From: Spodoptera frugiperda
Taxonomy: Eukaryota; Arthropoda; Insecta; Lepidoptera; Noctuidae
Assembly: GCF_023101765.2 (NCBI RefSeq)
Contig: NC_064218.1
Coordinates: 3,348,001-3,412,000, forward strand
Reading direction: 5' to 3'
DNA length: 64,000 nt
Numbering within the stretch: the stretch's first letter is position 1; each line of letters opens with the position of its first letter. This document shows, in pieces, positions 1-10,200 of this stretch. The position numbers and the translations under genes are program-made. Below the pieces are notes generated by a model, which saw only the letters and a program-made list of their open reading frames with translations, ran no database searches and was not told the origin of the DNA.

Positions 1-1267
1 AACTGATCAGCGACTATCAGTAGGTTGCAGATGAAGTCGATACTGTCACTGCTTTCTATCTCTGGACACGAATCCGTGTATAAGAAGTTGATGACAGGCA
101 GTAAGATGCCGTAATTTATTGGGAGCGTCACTTTGGACAGCATCTTGCTCTGTAAAATAAAGAAATAGGGTTTAATAAAAGTGAAACAATCATAATTCGG
201 TTTGCGCAATGTTGCGCAAGTATGCTTCTATTGTTTGCGCAAACAAACATTAAATATAGACATGTTGATCAAAGACGACATAATTATATTGAGCAGATAT
301 AAAATACTATTAAATACTAACATAAAATAATGAAAACATCGTTTTAAAAATATTCAGGTTCCAAGTTGCAAGTAAGGACATAACTTGTATCTTTATATTC
401 ATTTATCAATCTTCAAATCAATACCAACGTATGTAAACTGACCTCAGTCCAGGAGTGCATGAACATCCCTTGGAAGTAGTCGAGTCGTGCGGCGAGCACA
501 CACTTGTGCGCGGGCACGGCGGCCCCGTCCTTGCTCACCACGTGCGTGTCCACCAGCTCGGGGTAGGCCTCGCGATTCCAACATGGGGCCGGGTTGCGAG
601 TGAAGTTGGTACTCGCACTCTCTTTTAGACATATTGAGCCGTTCTTGTAGCTGAGGGAAAAATGCAATACCTAATTAATATGTGTAACATTACCTACTTA
701 TATCATAAAAATATTGATGAAGTCTAGGGTGAAGATATTCGCAAACAATATTCTATTCCCGCACGGAGCAACTCTTTGTGTGATCCACAAATTGGGATCG
801 ATAACGCAACCACGACACGAGGGAAAATCCTAGTGTGGGGCAATGTATTTTTTTTAAGTAAAATGTGCATAATTTCATACTGCTTTCTGTAGCTGTCAAT
901 TTCTAATATAAAATTTAAGACTACCAGTCTAATTTTAATAACGTTAATTTACTTAGATAATAAATAGGTAGGTAGAGGCATCTGAATATCAAATTGTACA
1001 AAGGGTGCCAAGCGAAATCAATCAATACCTTTATACATACTTGTCGCTTATATGAATACTTATAAAAAATAACTTACTAGAACTTATCGAGCAGTTTATG
1101 CAGCGCCATGACCTGCAGGCGCTTGGCGGTGGCCTGCACGAGTTTGACGGGGTCGCAGTACTGGTGGGAGCGCGGCGGGGTGTCCGCGCTGCGACGGTTG
1201 CGTTGGCGCTTCGCCTTGTCGCTCTGTTTGTTGTACACTTCGAATGCTGATATCTCTGATGGGTTTT
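1..1267 (-). CDS. IBTK: IBTK exons 11-13, linker and BTB domain 2 (partial)
   Basis: Exon 1078-1267 is a basic linker (KAKRQRNRRS). Exon 443-650 has VVSKDGAAVPAHKCVLAARLDYFQ, cited here only as the core PAHKCVLAAR, the hallmark of a second BTB domain. Exon <1-149 has LPVINFLYTD and stays open to the window edge, so the gene continues to the left. Confidence 0.86.
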
Positions 1268-4200
1268 CTATTGGGTACAAATGTTAAATATTTTTAAATA
1301 ACTTGTTGTTTCGTTAAAGCTATATAGTACGACAACAATAAAAAATAAAACACGGGAAAGAATATGGTAATCTGGCCCAAATAATTATTGCGCAAAGATT
1401 GTATAGAGTGGGGATCCCTTTTTTCATTATAGGGATGCTCTATATAGCGTTGCAATTATATAAGTAACAGATCGAAAGATTAAACAAGTATAGTACCCTT
1501 AGTACGAGTTTGCTTTACGTTGAACGAAAACGAAACGAGAGCGCGTTCAGCGCTCTGATTGGTTGGTTCATTAACGCCGGCCAATCAGAGCGACGAATGC
1601 GCTCTCGTTTCGATCTCGTTAAACGTCAGAAAAACTCGTACTAAGGGTTTAGAAATTGCTACATAGGTTTGCTATAGAGACCTGCTTTGCTATAAAGAGA
1701 GCCTTATAGTCTACTAAACACATTTAAAATACGTCAACAAAAAAAAACCATACACAATAGTTTACCGTGTCCTCCGGTGCAATTGTATAGCTAGATCTAC
1801 AACTTGAAACCAAAGTCCAATAATTTAGCTCATGTCTCAGCAGCATAATGACTACTCACCGATCACCTCCAACTCTTCGTCAGCTTCCTTATCCTTCTTC
1901 ACCAGCTCTTCCTTGGTGATCTTCAGTCCACACGGCCCCAACTCGGCCACGTCACACGAGCCAGTGTACATGAACTTCATCACCCTCTCAAAGGCTTCAG
2001 GGTGGACATTCTCCAAGGTGACCTCTGGTTTGTCCCCCGGATTAGTCTGGGTCAGTTTCTCTTGGTACAACTTGTATAGATGCTCGCTGCTAGATGCTAT
2101 TATGTACATGTGTGCGGGATAGGATTTTTGGCCGACCTAGAATTAAGGTTAGGTTGAGTTTACATGAATATGGGATTTAAAAGAATTCTACATATAAATA
2201 TACCGATAAAAATATTTTTAGCAGGCATTGCTAAATAATGTAATTAATGGGCATCCATGATTCCGGGTGCCATGGATATAAGATTTTGAAATAAAAGCAA
2301 GAGATCATTAATATTAATTATTATCGAATCTTGCGCAAGCTTCGCGCAAAATGGTGCATTTTCTGTTGAGTGAATGCAAATGAAATCTCTAATAATAACA
2401 AATTCAAATAGACAGTTGATCGTGAGGCTTTATTTATCCTTAACTTAGTGGCAAATTAAAATCAATACAGATTGTAATGAAATAATATTGGTACCTTGAA
2501 AATGACATCGTGTAGTAGATCGTCTTCGGATGCACATTCGCGCAGAGATTCCATGTGTTTGGACATACTGGTGGGAGATAACTGTGGCAGGGAGCGGAGG
2601 CCACATGTCGGCTTTATCTGGAAATATATTAACTGTTTATTTGTTGTGTTACATGCCTAGAGCATGCTTAAATAGTAGATTTTATTGTTCGGAAAGATAT
2701 ACGAACGTTGCCCCACACTAGGATTTCCTCCTGTGTCGTGGGTGCGTTTATAAATATACAAGTTCACATACACATTACACCTAGACCCGAAACAACAATT
2801 TGTGGATCACACAAAGAGTTGCTCCGTGCGGGAATCGAACCCGCTACACGTTGCGTGGCAGCCGGTTGCTCGGCTACTGTGCAGTTATAAAAGCAATATA
2901 AAAGTAGTAAAAGGGAATTTCGTATAATTATACATGGGATTACAACAAAAATTGTGAAAAGTTGCAGATAGATTTATATTATCCAATGAGAAAGTCCGAG
3001 TATAAGATTTGTGACAATAGGTGATAACTAAAGTGTTTTAGAAAAATAAAACAAACCTGTAAACAAGCAAAATTAAGTCCTTCGCTATCCACAGCGATAG
3101 ACACCGCCCTATAAATATTCGGTATCTTCGAGATCCTCACAGACGTACAGTCATCCTTTTCTAAAAACTTCACAAGCGGGGACTTGTTGTCTCTTTCTCG
3201 CTCCTTTTTGATTGGCTGCGGCGCTGGGGTGGGCGTGGTTTTGCGGGAGATCGTACCAATGAATGCTTCGCCGTATTTAGTCGTGAAGTAGACGGCGTCG
3301 TGTGTGAGTGCGACGTGTGTTATTATAGTTTGGTGGACCAGGCCGAAGACACATCTAGAATTAATTAAATAATGGCGGTATATAAGCGATTTAAAAAAGG
3401 GCATCATACCCTTCTGATATTTGCATCTTAGAAGTATAATTGGTAATATGTTTATATTAGATTAGGTTACAATGGGACTGACATACACTATGCGTAATAA
3501 ATGCAATTTAAATAAATATAGAGACATTCTGCTACTTTAAGTAGGTAAAATCCAATTTATCAATGATTATGTTCATCATTTATAATAATGGTCTACAATA
3601 AGTTTTTATTTATTCTATCTTGTGTATCTTCTACATTTTCAGTGACTTAACTGCGATTCACCAAGCTGTTTGACAAGCGTGAGCATTATAACACATTCTT
3701 CAAAGGTAAGCGTCCATAGGCTCGCTTCGTACGCACCGTACGCATTCGGTATGACGACATCAGTTGGCATCACATGTAGGGATTGCTGATGATGCGGTCC
3801 GTACGATGCGGATCAGTGGACGCAGTTGTATGAGTTTCTATACTAGACAAACTAAAATCCGTTGCGTGCGATGCGTACGATGCGGGCCTATGGACGCATA
3901 CCTCAAGAGACCTTTGTTCACCATTGGTACAGAGTAGAAGAATGAGTAATTACCTAGTAAGTTTGTTGGTGGTATCCTGCCATATGAAGAGTTGTCCCAC
4001 GTTGGTGAGCAGTAGTACCGTGACGCGGGAGTAGGAACCTTGGTCGTTCACCTTCGCCTCGACGCATACTTGGCGCAGGTTTATTTGTCTGTAAAGTAAT
4101 AAAGTACATAGTCAAAGTATTATTAATTGAATTAAAGGTTTTATGTGTCTTGTTGAAAAGGCTTTTTAGAGGGGGGGATTAATCCTATGACCTCTCCCGC

Positions 4201-7200
4201 CTTGGGTGAGCGAGAGGGAGTGTCAGACTCTTACTGACTAAGGGTGCTTTTCCAATAGAGATGTGCTATGTATCTATGCTACAAAGACATAATAGCTAAG
4301 CTGTGAAACTATGTGACCGTTTCCACTGATACTAAGCTATGTAGCTGTGCCAGGAAGATGCGCTGCTTGAATATGCGATGAATCGATAGTAGCACTAGAA
4401 GTCACGCATCTTTCCATTTCAAAATTCATAGCTTTAGCTGAGAGTCCGATGAGATACTTTGTGGACGAAATAGACTGAGTGACTGAGCTCACTTGATGGC
4501 GATCTTCTTGCAGATGTACTTGTGCAGTAGGTACACATCCCCGCGCCTGGTGGTGATTACTGTCGCCGCGTCCGACGCGTCCACCAGCTGGATGCCAACT
4601 TCTTCCTTGTTGTTCATTGATATAGCCACCTGTGGGGAATATAAATATTAATATATGTATTTTAACTGGTAGTGCTTTCATTTTATGGTATTTCGGCAAC
4701 TGAGTTGATGGATTATAACCACCACACCCGCCACACCAGAGAAGTTACAGGTGCTTTGCCGGTTTGATAGCATTTTAGGGATTTGAGGATTGTCGATACA
4801 GGGAAGGTTAGGTCTCTGGTAATCTCACTAATAGAACGAAAGCGTTGTTTTACTGTAAGGCCATGGATACTGCTAGAGTAGGTTTCGTGATGCTTCCACA
4901 GTTTAACTACAGTATTCTACATTTAAGCTAAGATTGATGTAAAATATTAAACAATCAACACAATGAGCTCACCCGTTTCGGTGCAGGAACAAACTTGTCT
5001 TCATTAGAATGTCCCAGTTGTCCGTTGTTGTGTCCCCATGTATACACTGCGTGAGTGTTCCACACGACGGCGTGGGCCCGCGCCCCGACCACGCCCAGCG
5101 GCTCCGATAGCTTCAGCAGGGGCTTCGTCGACGCCAGCTTTATGGACGCCGGGGCCTTCGTCGTGGATTGGCTCACGTTGTCCGTACTGTTCAACGCGTA
5201 TTGTAGTATCTGGGGAATTGATGACAAACTTTAGTTAGAGAATATTAGGTGTCATTCGACTCTAATTAGAGACAAATTTTAACAATCTCCAGGTTTTCAG
5301 AAAATAGATTTACGAGTATACCAGACACAATGAATTTTTGAATATGTGATAATGACAGATCTAAAAAGTGAAACATGTTACACACTTCACATCGTTCGCT
5401 TGCTAACTGGCTCTTTGGCCTATTATATTTCAAAATCTACCCATTTATTTAAATCAAATCATTCACTCAGTCATCCTATCCTGTTTTCAGTCTGTTGGAT
5501 TAGTCAAGCTTGACAATCGATCCAAATAACATATCCGTATTTTTAATTTTGGCAAATAAATACAATTACAAAATACATACCGTCCCACTTTCCATGAGGA
5601 ATATAGTAGAGTTGAGCGTGATGGCGACGGCGGCGCAGGGCTCGGGCAGTCTGAGCGGCGTGGGGCGCAGCGCCGTGGCGTGCGGGCCGCCCGCGCGGGC
5701 CTGCTGGCCGCAGCACCACGCCTCGCCCGCGCCGCCCACCCACACGCTGTGGAACTTGCCTAGGCACACCTGCAATGTACCATACCGCGCTATAAGTACA
5801 GATTATGTAGTGACCTTTTTTTAGGGGGGGGAGATCATTCAATGACTTCACCCGCCTTGGGTGAGACGAGGGAGTGTCAGACTCTTACTGACTAAAAACC
5901 ACCCCGTTCCTTCTTCTGCTTTTCGAACCGAAATTCCCGGTAAACCCGCTAGGTAGTCCGCAGCTCATGTAGTATTTATTTGTACTAATCTCTTCTGGGG
6001 TGTAGTAATGTTGAAACCAGCACTTATAAAAAGGGTCTATTATAGACATAGATTTTTTTATTTTCGATTTCAAAGATGGTAGGCATTAGATTTAATTAAG
6101 AAGATACTACAGTCGAAGGTTGCTGAAGATGGAAAAGTAGCCTATTTAAATCACATTCGTCAATAATCACAACGTAATGCGTCTCGACACAACTAAAACT
6201 CCAATCGAATCGCACTGAGGTCGATGACATGTTTATCTAAGTAAAAACAAAATTACAAACACGACACATCATTAGAATAACGCAATTTATTTTATCCAAA
6301 CTAAGTAACAGAATAAAACCATAAATATAATAACAACGCGTTTATTGAACATACACATCTACCGTCTGACGCTATGTACAGTGTGCGCCCGGTAGTCCTC
6401 GGGCCGGCTGTACGCGCTCGGGGCGAACGAGTACGACTGGAAGGGGTTCACGGCCGACACCACCTTCACCATCCGCTGCGGCTGCGGCGCCTCCTCCACG
6501 TACACCATCTTACTCCTAGCCTGCGTCACCGGAATTATCTTGCGTGTATCCTCCTGCGCCCTCGAAGGTAGCAAGTCTGTAAACCGCCCCGCCATCGCTC
6601 CCAACAACGGCTCCCCTCGCAGAATACAGTATGCAAATAGTATCACAACCATGTAAAACATTCCCAACGAGACGATATAGAATATCAATTTCCCTTTATT
6701 CGCGACAATCGCTGAATGCAGCGCTTCGAAGCACCCCACGTCCCTGTGGGACTCCATGTCTGTGTCGAAGGTCAGCGAGCAGTTGGCCGACACCGGCTCC
6801 AGGCTGGTCGCGTTGGCCAGCTTGCAGCACTGGATCGGGTACGCTTTCAAAGGATTCGCGGCCTGCCAGTTCGACAAAAAGAAGTCTTTGTAATCCACAG
6901 CCCCGCAGCACTCATGTTTTATCATCACATAGTTCCATATGAACGTGATAAAATCGTTTTCTTTACCGTAATATTTTTCTATAGACATCTGCATGTATTT
7001 CCGAGTGCCATCGTTCTTAGTGTAAATATTGTAGATTCCTGATATGAAAAATATCCAGAACGAGACTAATGTCATTGAACTGACGAGGAATATGTACGAT
7101 TTCATGGCGCATTTAACCCTGCATCCGGCGCCTAGCACTCCGCAGCATGACGTCATCATAGCGAGCGCGGATATCGGGATCAGCACCGACGTTAGAGGAG

Positions 7201-10200
7201 TCACCCATAGTTTCAAATTTACGAATTTAGCGATAGAATTGACCGTGGTTACACTGGCCACGGTCGAGTTCACATCTTGGAAGAATTCTGTATTGACGGC
7301 GCACCAGACGCAAATTATGAACGCGACCAAACCGCACATGAAGGAGAAGATATTTGTGAAGCCGAGACATGTCCGGGGCAATCCGATTGAATGCATTATC
7401 TTGTTATTAATACGGTCAACTAAAATTATTCCTCAAAATTAATTGAAATGTAGGTATAGGTTATATCTAAAACTGCCATTTAGTACTAGTGACGTTGTCA
7501 GATATTGTTACAGGCCACTTGGCTGTAGGTTTATCGTCTGAGAACCGTGTATGGAGGTTGATACTTAGGTATTTGAACCTATAAATTGAACTACATACTA
7601 CGAGGCGTAAATATCGTGGTCGCCCGGAGGTTTATAAGACGCCCGCTTCTCATGCATGAGGGCGAGGGTCGAAACCTACCAACAGCAAGTACCAATGTGA
7701 CTTTTTCGGATTATTATGTACTTTCTAAGATCATTTAGACACCATGGTCTTATAATTTCTAAATATAAGTTCAAACTTATAATTACTAATGGTAATTCCT
7801 AAATTACCAACCGTCATTGAGCAAACTTGGCGATTTTTACTCCAACCTTCTCCGTGCGAAAAGACGCCTTTTAGTCAGCAGTGACCACGTAAAGGCTGTT
7901 AAAATACAGTAAGTAAACAGTAATACGAGGCGATAACACTGACTCTGAGTAATCACAGATTTCATAATAACGTAACTATTAGCGCAGTGTCATCTTCTAA
8001 TTACTCCTATGCCAATTAATTGATTAATTAAGAAAATAATGTTTCATAATTATGATAACACACTATCTTACAAAAATAACATGACACGTGTTTCGTTACA
8101 CCAGGCCTTTGAGAGTTCAAACTGATACAGGCGGTGACTTGGTAAAGACAATCGTTTATTAGCTAGACAGTCAGCCCGCGGACCTTTAGGCTGCGGTATC
8201 ATTTACGCGGATTGCAATGCGGAGAGGGCTTAGCCGTGCACCGCTAAGCTCCTCTCCGCCCCGCTACGCGTCAGTAGAACCGCAGCTTTAAAATACGTCG
8301 AGCGTATCATCGATCGCACTAAAGTTGTGCAGTTGTGCTTGTTTGGCAGCGAAAAACACTTTGGATAATGGGTCAATCAGATCGCCGAACGCGCTCTCGA
8401 TTCATTTCGTTTCGTTCATGGTAAAGCAAACTCGTACTAAAGGTAGCATAGCACATCTCTGGTTGAAAATTACCTAAAAGTTCTTCTTTATTCCACATCT
8501 GAGTCCCTTCTTTACATTTGACGGGTCGATTATCTTTTTAATAGCAAAGGCTCAACATTATTTTTGACTTACAATCAAGAAGCTGAAAGACATGTAGGTA
8601 TGTACCTTCGGGAGGATGTTCCCAAATTCCCATTAGAATAGAAAACCGCCGTATTTTCTAGGTAGGTAGCTACAAAGACTTTTTATTTAAAAAAAAGCGT
8701 TGCCCCACACTAGGATTTTCTCCTGTGTCGTGGGTGCGTTTACAAACATACAAGTTCACATACGCATGACACCCAGACCCGAAACAACAATTTGTGGATC
8801 ACACAGAGAGTTGCTCCGTGTGGGAATCGAACCCGCTACACGTTGCGCGGCAGCCGGTTGCTCAGCCACCGCACCAACCGTGCAGTCAAGGCAAAAAGTA
8901 CAAAATAAATATCCCAACAAACCTGTTTGACACAAGTATTGGCTCTGTTGAAGCAGGTGAGCAGTTCGGGGGAGTTCCTCTGTTGCTGGGTGCCCGTGCC
9001 GAGCGTGTAGTTGCAGTTGCTGCCCCACACGTACACCTCGCTGGGCTGGGTACCCTCGTGCTTGTACATGTACTGCCGGTCCAGCATCGAGTGTTCCAGG
9101 GCCTTGTAGTCGTCTTTGTCCACTATGTCTGTGTTTACACCTAGAAAGGAAATTATGTGATGTGAGATAAAGTGTATGAGAATGATTCTCAGTTAATGTT
9201 AGTTAAAGAGGTGTGTGAGGATTGTACTTGATGGCGCTCTGTGGTTTCTACCTAGGCTTACTCGGACTTTATAAACTCTGACTTTATATACTTTGTTTGT
9301 TAATTCCAATTCAATCCAATTCAAGCAATTAAATTTTGAATGGTGACAGAGAGATCGTATATCTGACGATTTGTCTGTAATTATAACCGATGTTGGTGTG
9401 TATACATTACAAAACTTGACTTTCTACCTACGAACTTGAATGATGACCTTCTGTGATCAATAGAAATATTTAATCCACTTGTCTATATTACCATTTTCGG
9501 TAACCTACTCATTTCGGGGATCTCAATAGCTCATAAATAAATACGATTAAACATGAACATCTAAAACTAGTTACCTATCTTCATGAGAGCGACAGCAGCA
9601 TGTATTTGTCCGTAGAACACGCTGCGATGTAGGGGAGTGTAGCCGGACTCACGGTCGCGGGCGTTGATGAAGGCCACGGAGGAGTGGCGGATCAGCCAGT
9701 CCATCAGGGTGAGGCGGCCGCGAGACGCCGCCGTGTGGAGCGCTGTGCGACCCTGGGATTGAGGATAGTGTTGATTTATTTTATTTTAAACTCTTTACAT
9801 ACTGTTTACCTTTGCCACCTGGCAAACGGACACACAGAAGTGGAGGAAGAATGCACTGATAGCTTAGGATAATTTTTTCATGTCCGAATAAAAATGCTAT
9901 AAATCTTCTCTATATATAAAAATCAATTGCTGGTCGTTAGTCTCGCTGAAACTCGGGAATGGCTGGACCGATTTGGCTAATTATGGTCTTGAATGATGTT
10001 TGGAAGTCCAGGGAAGGTTTAAAAGGTGAGAAAAAGATAATAGAGGCGGCACGAAGTTTGACGAGTCAGCTAGTAAATAAATAAAATATATTGTTTTATA
10101 ACAGACATAATAACGAAGCTTCCTTAGTAACACTATTCACTGGAGAAAACTGCATACAAATAAGCTTAAAGTGAACCCCGATAATTCGGCGCACTCTGCA

